From NCBI GenBank assembly GCA_030263595.1, contig SZPG01000006.1, forward strand, positions 1 through 64,000: a DNA stretch of 64,000 nt, written 5' to 3'. Of the stretch, positions 45,201 to 54,351 are shown in pieces. The stretch is from Chloroflexi bacterium CFX6 (GTDB lineage Bacteria; Chloroflexota; Anaerolineae; Anaerolineales; Villigracilaceae). The notes below the pieces were generated by a model. That model was not told the DNA's origin and did not search any database. It saw only the letters and a list, made by a program, of their open reading frames with translations. A program made the position numbers and the translations under genes. Numbering within the stretch: position 1 is the stretch's first letter; each line of letters begins with the position of its first letter.

Positions 45201-48200
45201 GTTGTTGATTGTGTCGCTCCCTTCATTGGGAGCGTGGATTGAAACTCCGTCGCGTCCGCGCTCTGCGCCTTGCCGCTGGTCGCTCCCTTCATTGGGAGCG
45301 TGGATTGAAACATGTCCATGCCCAAACCAGCCATGACGGTAGATAGGTCGCTCCCTTCATTGGGAGCGTGGATTGAAACACGAAATCGTCAATCGGCACG
45401 CCGGACGAATACGTCGCTCCCTTCATTGGGAGCGTGGATTGAAACCACCGGCTCTCGTTGTGAACGGATACGGAACCTGGTCGCTCCCTTCATTGGGAGC
45501 GTGGATTGAAACGTCGCCAGCTGTAAATGCTCCGCCGCCATAAAGAGTCGCTCCCTTCATTGGGAGCGTGGATTGAAACGTTCCAGGGCTGTGGTATCTT
45601 GACAACCGATGCGGGTCGCTCCCTTCATTGGGAGCGTGGATTGAAACTTCAAACGTAATCATTCGATACCTCTTTCTAGGGCGTCGCTCCCTTCATTGGG
45701 AGCGTGGATTGAAACGTCGTCGGAAATTGCGCGGCAAGAGGCGATAGAGTCGCTCCCTTCATTGGGAGCGTGGATTGAAACCCTCGAATATCCACTTGTG
45801 CCTGTAAACGTAGAAGGTCGCTCCCTTCATTGGGAGCGTGGATTGAAACTCGGCTACTGCAAAATACTTTGACGAGATTTCACAGCGTCGCTCCCTTCAT
45901 TGGGAGCGTGGATTGAAACAGCTAGGACGTAACGACCATGCGGGGGGATAATGGTCGCTCCCTTCATTGGGAGCGTGGATTGAAACACTTGACCAGAAAG
46001 AGGTTGGCGACCATCCAGCGTCGCTCCCTTCATTGGGAGCGTGGATTGAAACCCTGTACCCTGTCGGGCGTCCACTGTCTGGCAACGTCGCTCCCTTCAT
46101 TGGGAGCGTGGATTGAAACGCAGGCGCGGGTCTGTTGTTCTTCGGCGACACGAAGTCGCTCCCTTCATTGGGAGCGTGGATTGAAACTCTCGCGCGGGTA
46201 GTCGTGTTGCCACATGCCTGTCGTCGCTCCCTTCATTGGGAGCGTGGATTGAAACCCCGAGGTACACAAATGGCAAAGGCGTTTGAAGGTCGCTCCCTTC
46301 ATTGGGAGCGTGGATTGAAACCTGCCAGTTGCGCTTATCCACACAGGTATAGTAGTCGCTCCCTTCATTGGGAGCGTGGATTGAAACCCTTGACCTGCTT
46401 TTTTTGCTGCTCCAAGACATAGTCGCTCCCTTCATTGGGAGCGTGGATTGAAACCACTTGAACCAACCCCGCCACGCCGCGACATTGGTCGCTCCCTTCA
46501 TTGGGAGCGTGGATTGAAACGTCACCGAGGCGTACAATTCGAGCCTGTACTTCGTCGCTCCCTTCATTGGGAGCGTGGATTGAAACTGAACGAGCAGAAG
46601 ACGGTGGCGGTCACACCGTCGTCGCTCCCTTCATTGGGAGCGTGGATTGAAACACAATACCTCAATCTGTAATCGCTGCGCTTGCTCCAGTCGCTCCCTT
46701 CATTGGGAGCGTGGATTGAAACTGTCAGGATGGTGAAATAATCGACCAGCATATTGAGTCGCTCCCTTCATTGGGAGCGTGGATTGAAACGCTGAAATCC
46801 TACGGGAACTGAAAGCAAGCGGTTGTCGCTCCCTTCATTGGGAGCGTGGATTGAAACGACGAGCTGGTGAACCCTGCCGCAGAAGATGACGACGTCGCTC
46901 CCTTCATTGGGAGCGTGGATTGAAACAGGCTGTGAACCAGACCGACCTGCACCAGCCAGATGTCGCTCCCTTCATTGGGAGCGTGGATTGAAACTTGTCA
47001 TCATTGGCGGCGATGCTTACACCGTCCGAGTCGCTCCCTTCATTGGGAGCGTGGATTGAAACACGAGCCAGACGTAATCCTGCACGCCCGCCCACGTCGC
47101 TCCCTTCATTGGGAGCGTGGATTGAAACATAATACATCAATCTGTAATCGCTGCGCTTGCTCCAGTCGCTCCCTTCATTGGGAGCGTGGATTGAAACTTC
47201 GTTGAAACTCGCTTTCTCCGCGTCTGCGGGTCGCTCCCTTCATTGGGAGCGTGGATTGAAACAGCATCCGGCAAAGACAAAAGTGCTGGCGATGGGGTCG
47301 CTCCCTTCATTGGGAGCGTGGATTGAAACCTTGTCGAAGCCCTGTAACGATAGAGAAGGAAGGTCGTCGCTCCCTTCATTGGGAGCGTGGATTGAAACCA
47401 CTGTCCATCTTTCCCCTTATCCATACGGCGAGTCGCTCCCTTCATTGGGAGCGTGGATTGAAACCATCCCGGCAGTAGTATCGGGGATAATAATGATGTC
47501 GCTCCCTTCATTGGGAGCGTGGATTGAAACTCTTCTGGAACGGGAGCGGGGAATAGGGGCGTATTGTCGCTCCCTTCATTGGGAGCGTGGATTGAAACAC
47601 CATCAATACCCTGGAACAAATCCCGGTGAAAAAGGTCGCTCCCTTCATTGGGAGCGTGGATTGAAACGTCAATGGCATCAAGCGCCTGTTGTACTTCCTG
47701 TTGTCGCTCCCTTCATTGGGAGCGTGGATTGAAACTCGTCGTCCCACCACTGGCTAACGTTGCGCTCATGGTCGCTCCCTTCATTGGGAGCGTGGATTGA
47801 AACGCCAGTCTTGTAGCCGATGGTGTTGGCATTCGTGTCGTCGCTCCCTTCATTGGGAGCGTGGATTGAAACTTCAAAAAACGCCAGCAACTCCTCAGCC
47901 GTTGCGGGTCGCTCCCTTCATTGGGAGCGTGGATTGAAACACCAATCAACAGGGCGATCAAATTGACGGGTTCGTCGCTCCCTTCATTGGGAGCGTGGAT
48001 TGAAACACCGACTGCGCCCCGAAATCTTCCACCTTTTTTGTCGCTCCCTTCATTGGGAGCGTGGATTGAAACAAAACGTGGGGGACGCTTGGCGGCTGGA
48101 CGCCCTTGTCGCTCCCTTCATTGGGAGCGTGGATTGAAACATTTTGTCCACGTATGCCAATATTGTTTTGGCGTGTCGCTCCCTTCATTGGGAGCGTGGA

Positions 48201-50029
48201 TTGAAACTTATATTTGTCTCGATAACTATTGCGCGAATATCGTCGCTCCCTTCATTGGGAGCGTGGATTGAAACCTTTCTATCTGCCTAACTATGGATTG
48301 AACGGAATTGTCGCTCCCTTCATTGGGAGCGTGGATTGAAACATTTGCATAGGTTTGTTGACGACAAATACCAACTCGTCGCTCCCTTCATTGGGAGCGT
48401 GGATTGAAACCCTCTGCATCCGCAGTTTCGTTCGCCGATCATCCCGTCGCTCCCTTCATTGGGAGCGTGGATTGAAACTGATAGGTGGTCTTTGGCAAGG
48501 CGGCATCCTTGTGTCGCTCCCTTCATTGGGAGCGTGGATTGAAACCTCAATACGACCTTACCGATGCGGTCGGTACCAAGTCGCTCCCTTCATTGGGAGC
48601 GTGGATTGAAACACCACAGGGAGGCGAAAAGTGTTAGTACCAAGGAGGTCGCTCCCTTCATTGGGAGCGTGGATTGAAACATTGCATAGAATCCTCAGCG
48701 TCATTGTGGCGCATGTCGCTCCCTTCATTGGGAGCGTGGATTGAAACCTGCACAACATCGTCCACGATGCGCTCGATGTCCGTCGCTCCCTTCATTGGGA
48801 GCGTGGATTGAAACCAGGTCGAGGTAAGGCTTGAGGAGTTCGGGGAGTTGTCGCTCCCTTCATTGGGAGCGTGGATTGAAACACTACTCAAGGGCGTTGG
48901 GAGTATCAATACCTTGAGTCGCTCCCTTCATTGGGAGCGTGGATTGAAACCCGCGACAGTTGATCGAATGGTTCTTCCCTGGTGAAAGTCGCTCCCTTCA
49001 TTGGGAGCGTGGATTGAAACCTTGAATTGGTTGAAGAGTGTATCACGGTCGAGCGTCGCTCCCTTCATTGGGAGCGTGGATTGAAACGCCTCTGTCTACG
49101 TCGTCGCGTGGGTGGTGTTCGAGTCGCTCCCTTCATTGGGAGCGTGGATTGAAACAAACTCAACCAGGCGGTGACAACTCCCAAGGGTCGTCGCTCCCTT
49201 CATTGGGAGCGTGGATTGAAACTTGACCTCCTCCACGTTCGTGCCAAACAAGCCAAGGTCGCTCCCTTCATTGGGAGCGTGGATTGAAACTACTTTTGGG
49301 TGCCTGCGTGACGATGTCCCTGGCGTCGCTCCCTTCATTGGGAGCGTGGATTGAAACCTCGTCGGTCTGTTTGCGAGACGATCTCCCCTCCAGTCGCTCC
49401 CTTCATTGGGAGCGTGGATTGAAACCTAAGGATCCTCGGACTGATAGCCAGGTTTTTAATGTCGCTCCCTTCATTGGGAGCGTGGATTGAAACCAGCATG
49501 GCGGTCACTCGTTCGGCAGGCAGGTTTAGTCGCTCCCTTCATTGGGAGCGTGGATTGAAACGTGTAGTGATCTTCCGGTGATTATACCTCACCGGTCGCT
49601 CCCTTCATTGGGAGCGTGGATTGAAACGTTCCACCTGTTCGCCCACAACTGCGCCCGCTGGTCGCTCCCTTCATTGGGAGCGTGGATTGAAACTACTTGC
49701 CGCCGCGTGCCACTCCCTGTTGGTCTCGTGTCGCTCCCTTCATTGGGAGCGTGGATTGAAACACTACAGTTGCGTAAAAAGTGTTAGTACCAAGGAGTCG
49801 CTCCCTTCATTGGGAGCGTGGATTGAAACAGGTTAGATTACCCTGCAAGAGCAAAGACAGATGGTCGCTCCCTTCATTGGGAGCGTGGATTGAAACATTG
49901 CGGTCGTGTTGTCTGTGTCGGACGCGGCTCGTCGCTCCCTTCATTGGGAGCGTGGATTGAAACTCCAGCAACTCGGGCGCGTCGCGCTCAACCGCCGTCG
50001 CTCCCTTCATTGGGAGCGTGGATTGAAAC
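33215..50029 (+). CRISPR. Type I-C CRISPR array, about 250 repeats (33 nt) and 249 spacers
   Basis: The first repeat is 33215-33247 and the last 49997-50029. I counted repeat starts line by line and obtained 250, for a mean period of 67.4 bp; spacers are mostly 33-37 nt, a few up to 38. Repeats end in GTGGATTGAAAC, the type I-C signature, and hold a 7-bp stem CGCTCCC/GGGAGCG with loop TTCATT; cutting after the stem leaves an 11-nt handle. I saw no variant copy, even at the end far from the leader. Several groups of spacers are near-identical or overlapping. All frames running through the array are artefacts of the 33-nt unit. The sequence after the last repeat is an rhs remnant. Confidence 0.98.
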
Positions 50030-50190
50030 TATGGCATCGCCGAGGAAGTATTCTGTTCCTGTGTTCACCTGTGCGATCCTGCCAACCCCGTAAATGTAAT
50101 GATTCGTGCCATCACTCAAGGCTTGCGTGAGACCGGTGCTGAGGTCCATCGTAAAAGTAGTTGTAACACCATTGACGGTCTCTTACAAGC
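50030..50190 (-). pseudogene. rhs/YD-repeat protein fragment abutting the last CRISPR repeat
   Basis: On the minus strand the frame reads ETVNGVTTTFTMDLSTGLTQ, then LSDGTNHYIYGVGRIAQ, then TEYFLGDAI, and stops exactly where the last repeat begins. This is the strongly conserved segment of the Rhs/YD-repeat core just before its usual GSVRQL continuation. No start or full domain remains. The junction shows that array and rhs sequence were joined by a rearrangement. Confidence 0.8.
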
Positions 50191-50239
50191 GTTGTCCTGA
50201 GTTTCTCGAAGGGCGGTCGCCGAGCCCTTGTAGGGAAGA
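50191..50239. repeat. Short palindromic repeat copy
   Basis: CCTGAGTTTCTCGAAGGGCG resembles the inverted form of the CCTTCGACAGGCTCAGG family found at 16680 and 54913. It lies between the rhs fragment and the next promoter. Confidence 0.45.
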
Positions 50240-50270
50240 TTGACTCCGGGCCCGGCCGCTGGTGTATAAT
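50240..50270 (+). promoter_or_regulatory. Probable promoter for a leaderless transcript
   Basis: TTGACT (50240-50245) and TATAAT (50265-50270) with 19 bp between. The ATG at 50278 lies 7 nt after the -10 box, the same geometry as at 622-635, and no ribosome site precedes it. Confidence 0.6.
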
Positions 50271-50277
50271 TTCAAGC

Positions 50278-50601
50278 ATGAGCGAACGCGAATTCCTGAT
50301 TTACCTTGATCCGGAAATCCGTTTGTGCCGTTACCGCCATTATCACGTTTCCAACGGCAAGGAGATCGTCGAGTTCCGCATTCAATTGGAAATATCGGTG
50401 GATGAAGAATGGCATCCTGTTGTCCGTTATGATACAGCGCACGGATCGCCCCACCGTGACATTCTTCATCCCAACGGCGAGCAGACAAAGGATTGGTTCG
50501 AAGGCTATTCTGTGACAGAAGTGCTGACCATCGGACAGAAGGATATCATGGACAATTGGCTTTCCTATCGAGACCGTTTTATCAAAGAGATGAAAAAATG
50601 A
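50278..50601 (+). CDS. Small conserved-type protein of unknown function (DUF7718-like)
   Basis: A 107-residue soluble protein: REFLIYLDPEIRLCRYRHYH, EIVEFRIQLEISVDEEWHPVVRYDTAHG and HRDILHPNGEQTKDWF. The layout resembles a family I recall as DUF7718, usually found next to a second small gene as here; I cannot verify this. It overlaps the next gene by 4 bp (ATGA). The HxxxHP-like element may be functional, but no catalytic role is established. A two-gene unit of this kind next to a CRISPR array could be a toxin-antitoxin or other defence pair. Confidence 0.55.
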   Translation: MSEREFLIYLDPEIRLCRYRHYHVSNGKEIVEFRIQLEISVDEEWHPVVRYDTAHGSPHRDILHPNGEQTKDWFEGYSVTEVLTIGQKDIMDNWLSYRDRFIKEMKK

Positions 50602-50867
50602 ACGAGTTTTACCGGGCAAAATTCAACGAATTATTCATGGAGTTTACGCGCTACCTCATCACGCATCCAGATTTCGGCGAGGATATACCGAAGGGCGCGG
50701 AGGTCATTTTGCTGGATCGCCTTGACCCCGGATACACCAACTACATGTTGGAGAAAGCACCCAGACAAGATGTGGTTTTCGTGGATGTCGGTAAACTCGC
50801 CCCGATTCGATCGAGGCTGAGAAAGCCGAAAATCATTTCACGCCCACCTGCGATCCTCACAGGCTAA
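50598..50867 (+). CDS. Small conserved-type protein of unknown function (DUF5647-like)
   Basis: An 89-residue protein: MNEFYRAKFNELFMEFTRYL, then FGEDIPKGAEVILLDRLDPGY and a basic tail (IRSRLRKPKIISRPPAIL). It starts inside the stop codon of the preceding gene and a terminator follows 6 bp after its stop, so the two form a small operon. It resembles proteins labelled DUF5647, from memory only. Function unknown. Confidence 0.55.
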   Translation: MNEFYRAKFNELFMEFTRYLITHPDFGEDIPKGAEVILLDRLDPGYTNYMLEKAPRQDVVFVDVGKLAPIRSRLRKPKIISRPPAILTG

Positions 50868-50873
50868 GAAAAG

Positions 50874-50911
50874 ACTCGCCCTAAAGGAAGTTTCATGGGC
50901 GAGTTTTTGTT
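50874..50911 (+). terminator. Rho-independent terminator after the small gene pair
   Basis: ACTCGCCC (50874-50881) pairs with GGGCGAGT (50897-50904), followed by TTTTTGTTTG. Confidence 0.85.
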
Positions 50912-50992
50912 TGTCGAACCTACTGCGTCACCCAAGTTGCTAAATCACTCCACTCGAAGGTGGGCCGAACTGTTCCCAGTTTGGTTCATCTT

Positions 50993-51016
50993 TTCATTGG
51001 GAGCGTGGATTGAAAC
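50993..51016 (+). repeat. Isolated CRISPR repeat tail (24 nt)
   Basis: The last 24 nt of the array repeat, TTCATTGGGAGCGTGGATTG plus AAAC, occur once, 964 bp after the array. The 5' part of the repeat is missing. An rhs fragment follows directly, as at the array end. Confidence 0.9.
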
Positions 51017-51230
51017 AGTCCCGTCTGCGTAGCAATACCAACCCCATAAGCCTCTCCCGTAAACGCGTATGAAGTTTGCGAAGAACCAGGCGTTTGAGTT
51101 ACAACCCCATAGGGATCATAGGCGCGGGCATACGTAATCTCACCGCTTGAATTGGCAAGCTGCCTTACAAATCCATCATGAAGGTAGTTGTAATCCCTTT
51201 CACGGTTTCCAGTGAGCTTTTCCACAGCTG
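51017..51230 (-). pseudogene. Second rhs/YD-repeat fragment, frameshifted, abutting a CRISPR repeat tail
   Basis: On the minus strand one frame reads ETVKGITTTFMMDL and then hits a stop; the next frame gives VRQLANSSGEITYARAYDPY and then GVVTQTPGSSQTSYAFTGEA. Compared with the fragment at 50030-50190 it matches in the TTTF-MDL part but lacks the segment up to GDA, so it has an internal deletion with frameshift. It ends at the isolated repeat tail. Confidence 0.75.
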
Positions 51231-51260
51231 GCAAAACTGTGTCGAAGGGCGTTTGACCCC

Positions 51261-51650
51261 TCATTTGATCCAATTTTGAAGTTCCAAGCCCTTGATGCGT
51301 TTGAAATGATTGGTATTGTTGGTAGCCAGAGGGAGGGCGTTTTCGATGGCGCTGCTGGCAATTTGCAAGTCCAGATCGTCCAACGGTTCGCCTCTGGTTT
51401 CCAGATCCGCTTTCAAAGCTCCAAACCGCCGTCCCGCCGATTCATCGAAAGGCAGGATCGTGAGCGCTGCAAACAATACTTCCAGGCGGGCCAGGTTGTC
51501 TTCACGATGCTTGGACCGGTGCGCGCCGTGCGTCAACTCCGCCACACTGATTGCGGAGATAAACAGTTCTTCCTCCGCCTTGACATGCTCGCGCAAATCG
51601 AGTTTCTTGCGCAGGATGGCGATGCAATGATCGGTGTCGAGCATCTTCAT
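51261..51650 (-). CDS. PIN-domain ribonuclease toxin (VapC-like)
   Basis: A 129-residue PIN domain with MLDTDHCIAILRKK (D4, D6), ISAISVAELTHGA (E), LDDLDLQIASSAI and LATNNTNHFKRI, matching VapC/FitB-like toxins. It overlaps its antitoxin gene by 4 bp. It is unrelated in detail to the PIN protein in the cas locus. RNA cleavage is the known activity of the family; target RNA is unknown. Confidence 0.9.
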   Translation of the reverse strand: MKMLDTDHCIAILRKKLDLREHVKAEEELFISAISVAELTHGAHRSKHREDNLARLEVLFAALTILPFDESAGRRFGALKADLETRGEPLDDLDLQIASSAIENALPLATNNTNHFKRIKGLELQNWIK

Positions 51651-51988
51651 AATTCGACGCTCGGACGGGTGGAAGCGCGGCGGTTTTCCAGCACCAAATT
51701 CTCGAGGTCAGCCAGATCGTCCTCATCCTTCCACAGACCATAGGCGGCCATGGCGGGATGGATCTTCCCCGCTTCTATCCCCTCGAGTAGTTTGGCGGAT
51801 TGCCCGAGGGTCTGCGCCAGCCGTCGGGTGATCTCAGCGGCGCGATTCAAGCGTTCCAATTCGCCCGCGCTGATTATGGCTGCGAGCGGACGGGCACGCC
51901 GCACGACGAGAAACCGTTCGCCGCCTGCAGCGCGCGACAGAAACTCGGAAAAGCGGCTCTTGACTTCGGTGATACTGATAGTTTCCAT
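51647..51988 (-). CDS. Phd/YefM-type antitoxin
   Basis: A 113-residue antitoxin: METISITEVKSRFSEFLSRA is the canonical Phd/YefM N-terminal DNA-binding domain, followed by GERFLVVRRARPLAAIIS. The C-terminal half (DEDDLADLENLVLENRR) would neutralise the PIN toxin. I start it at 51988, since the longer version has a Cys-rich extension outside the family. It probably represses its own operon. Confidence 0.88.
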   Translation of the reverse strand: METISITEVKSRFSEFLSRAAGGERFLVVRRARPLAAIISAGELERLNRAAEITRRLAQTLGQSAKLLEGIEAGKIHPAMAAYGLWKDEDDLADLENLVLENRRASTRPSVEL

Positions 51989-52100
51989 TTTACACTCCAG
52001 ACAGGTCATTATGACCCGTTCGATTGTACCACGACGAGCATTCTGATCATCTGCAAGCAGGGAGCCGTTGACGTGGGAAATCAGCCTGTTTATGATGGTC

Positions 52101-52122
52101 GTACGGATTGTTCAATCCGTAC
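52101..52122. repeat. Perfect 10-bp hairpin
   Basis: GTACGGATTG-TT-CAATCCGTAC lies in the 200-bp gap between the antitoxin start and the methyltransferase end. No T-run follows on either strand, so it is not an obvious terminator. Confidence 0.6.
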
Positions 52123-52166
52123 TTGGTATCGTCCCATCTATCATGGTCTTGATGGAAGGTGAAGGT

Positions 52167-52182
52167 GAGCGTGGATCGAAAC
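52167..52182 (+). repeat. Second CRISPR repeat-like relic (15 of 16 nt)
   Basis: GAGCGTGGATCGAAAC matches the last 16 nt of the array repeat with one change (T to C). It lies 7 bp from the end of the methyltransferase gene, 2.1 kb beyond the array. Confidence 0.6.
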
Positions 52183-52189
52183 AGGAAGG

Positions 52190-53107
52190 TCAATTCAAAA
52201 CGATCCCCACCTCTGTAATCGGCACTGCATTTCCGCAAGACTCACATCTCAGAGCGTTGGAGGTTTCATCCCACTGAATGTTCCCACAGTTGGAACACCT
52301 CAACACGTCCCGCAGGGCGCGCTTTTTCACGGGGTCTGAATTGCCGTTCTTGACCGCGATCACACGATCGAACAATTTCCACCATCTGACAACCTGCACG
52401 TTCCCGAATCCGTTTGCCTCGAGCAGGGACGTGAACGCTTCCGCGCTCTTCACCTTCGCCTTGCGCCCGGATTCCTCTGTGCCGCGTGAGGTGAGCAGGA
52501 TTCCGCCCGGGCGAAGGACGCGCGAAAACTCCGCCAGCGCCGCGTCCATATCGGGCAACAACTCCAGCGCCTCGAGACAACACACCGCATCGAACGTCGC
52601 CTCCGCGAAAGGCAGCGGGAAGGTCCGATGACGCAAAAAATCAACACGCGCATCTTCCGCTGGTCGAATAGAGGGGGTGATCGTTCCGCTCGCATCGAGA
52701 CCGGCAAGCTTTTCATGCGCCTTTTCCAACATTCCTTGTGAGATGTCAATTGCAATAATCCGCCCCTTGAATTCCGCCCGCTTCACCAGAGCGAACGACA
52801 ACCGCCCCGTCCCTGTGGCGAAATCCAAAACGAACGGCTCCACTCCTCCCAATTCTCCTTGTTCCCAGCCCTCTGTGCGGCTGAACTGAACGCTCGTCGC
52901 CTCCAATAAAGGCTGGGCGAGCATCTCGTCGTCGCGCAATTGACTCTCGCGTTTGTCCGCGTCGTATTTCTTCGCCCAGCGGTCGTACAGCCACGCCTGC
53001 ACGCGGGGACCGAGATGCACGCCTTCGTAAAAATAGATCTCGCGGTCGAGAAGATAGCCTGCCAACAGAATCAGCGCGATCGAACCCAGCCAGCCGTAAA
53101 AATCCAT
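52190..53107 (-). CDS. Membrane-anchored class I methyltransferase with C-terminal zinc ribbon
   Basis: A 305-residue protein with one N-terminal TM helix (WLGSIALILLAGYLL), a UbiE-type SAM domain (motif I VLDFATGTGRLS, then IIAIDISQGML and VCCLEALELLPD), and a C-terminal zinc ribbon with two CxxC pairs (RCSNCGN, RCESCGN). The family methylates small molecules or lipids; a ribbon at the end is uncommon and may bind a partner. It lies 8 bp after an MFS exporter gene on the same strand. Substrate unknown. Confidence 0.83.
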   Translation of the reverse strand: MDFYGWLGSIALILLAGYLLDREIYFYEGVHLGPRVQAWLYDRWAKKYDADKRESQLRDDEMLAQPLLEATSVQFSRTEGWEQGELGGVEPFVLDFATGTGRLSFALVKRAEFKGRIIAIDISQGMLEKAHEKLAGLDASGTITPSIRPAEDARVDFLRHRTFPLPFAEATFDAVCCLEALELLPDMDAALAEFSRVLRPGGILLTSRGTEESGRKAKVKSAEAFTSLLEANGFGNVQVVRWWKLFDRVIAVKNGNSDPVKKRALRDVLRCSNCGNIQWDETSNALRCESCGNAVPITEVGIVLN

Positions 53108-53115
53108 CTCAACAC

Positions 53116-54327
53116 CTATGCGTCCGCCAGCAAGGTTTCCGCCTCGCGCACTTCACGAACCCGATACCCGGCGAGAAACGTCAGCGCGCCGAAAAGCCCG
53201 GAAACGATCAGAACGCTTGCGATCGTCCCTGCCTCCGCCAGATAGCCCGCCGCGAGAATACCGAACAAATACGGGATTTGCACCAGCAGGTGCCGCGCCG
53301 AAAACACGCGTCCCTGCGCGTCGGCCGGCACTTTTGTTTGCCAGATCGCCAGATTGCCGCCCTCCACGAACGGCTCGAAGAACGCAAAGAAAAAACTCCC
53401 GATCGCCCACAGGACGACCGCCCTGCCCAACCCCAGCCATAGGATGCCCAGGATGCACGCGCCCGCCCCGCCGATCAGGACGTTGTGGATGCGGCGCCGC
53501 GAACCGCCCCACAGACTCAGGATCACGGCTCCCGCGACGCCGCCAACTGCCCCCGTGGATTGGACCGTCGCCAACGCCGATTCATCGTTCCCCGTCCCGC
53601 TCAGCGCCAGCGGAGCCATGAGCGTCGCGCCGATGGCAAGGAAGATCCCGGCAGCCATGAACAGGATCGTCAACGCGCGCAGGCTGCGCTTCCCGTTGAT
53701 ATAACGAAAGCCAAAGGTGATCTCCTTCCACAGCGATCCTTTGCCTTGCGACCCCGTCTCGGTTCGCCTGGGCTGCGGCACGCGGACGATCAGCAATGCG
53801 CCAAACGCAAACAGGAACGTGGCGAGATCAATCAACATGATGCCGGTCAGACCGATGACGCCGAGCAATGCCGCGGCGAAGATCGGCGCAAGGATTCCCG
53901 AAAGCGCCCGCGCCGAACCGAACATCCCTTCGGCGCGGGCGTAATCCTCCCTGGAGAGCATCGTCGTCACTACGGCGGACCAGGCGGGATATTGAAACGC
54001 CGTGAAGAAACCCGCCAGGATGCTCACGAGATAGATGTGCCAGATTTGCAGGTCGCCGAATGTGTAAATGAGCAGCACGATCAAGGTCCCCAGCGCGGTC
54101 GCCAGGTCGCTGAGCAGCATCACGAGTTTGCGGTTCCAGCGGTCCACGAACGCGCCGGCAATGGGACTGAAAAGAACGGTGGGAAGGAAGGCGAAGAAAC
54201 CGATCGTCGCCAGCGCGGAGGCTTTACCCGTTTCCTCCCACGCCCAGATCGTGAACGCGAACCACGTCATCGCGCTGCCGATAAGCGAGACCATCTGTCC
54301 AAGCCAGAGAAGGGTGAAGGAACGCAT
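53116..54327 (-). CDS. MFS transporter (DHA3-type exporter)
   Basis: A 403-residue permease with 12 TM helices. It has MVSLIGSAMTWFAFTIWAWEETG at the start and the motif-A-like GAFVDRWNRKLVMLLSD between helices 2 and 3, typical of the DHA3 group (MefA/EntS-like), which exports macrolides, siderophores and other compounds. The gene follows the TrmH-like RNA methyltransferase gene by about 24 bp on the same strand. Substrate unknown. Confidence 0.88.
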   Translation of the reverse strand: MRSFTLLWLGQMVSLIGSAMTWFAFTIWAWEETGKASALATIGFFAFLPTVLFSPIAGAFVDRWNRKLVMLLSDLATALGTLIVLLIYTFGDLQIWHIYLVSILAGFFTAFQYPAWSAVVTTMLSREDYARAEGMFGSARALSGILAPIFAAALLGVIGLTGIMLIDLATFLFAFGALLIVRVPQPRRTETGSQGKGSLWKEITFGFRYINGKRSLRALTILFMAAGIFLAIGATLMAPLALSGTGNDESALATVQSTGAVGGVAGAVILSLWGGSRRRIHNVLIGGAGACILGILWLGLGRAVVLWAIGSFFFAFFEPFVEGGNLAIWQTKVPADAQGRVFSARHLLVQIPYLFGILAAGYLAEAGTIASVLIVSGLFGALTFLAGYRVREVREAETLLADA

Positions 54328-54351
54328 GGATGTTTTGCGCCGCGGTACGGT

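Noticed and set aside
33215-50029. Dozens of open frames within the array giving repeated SLPSLGAWIET / RSLHWERGLK / FQSTLPMKGAT / VSIHAPNEGSD peptides.
   Set aside because: They are translations of the 33-nt CRISPR repeat in different frames. They have no ribosome sites and change with every spacer.
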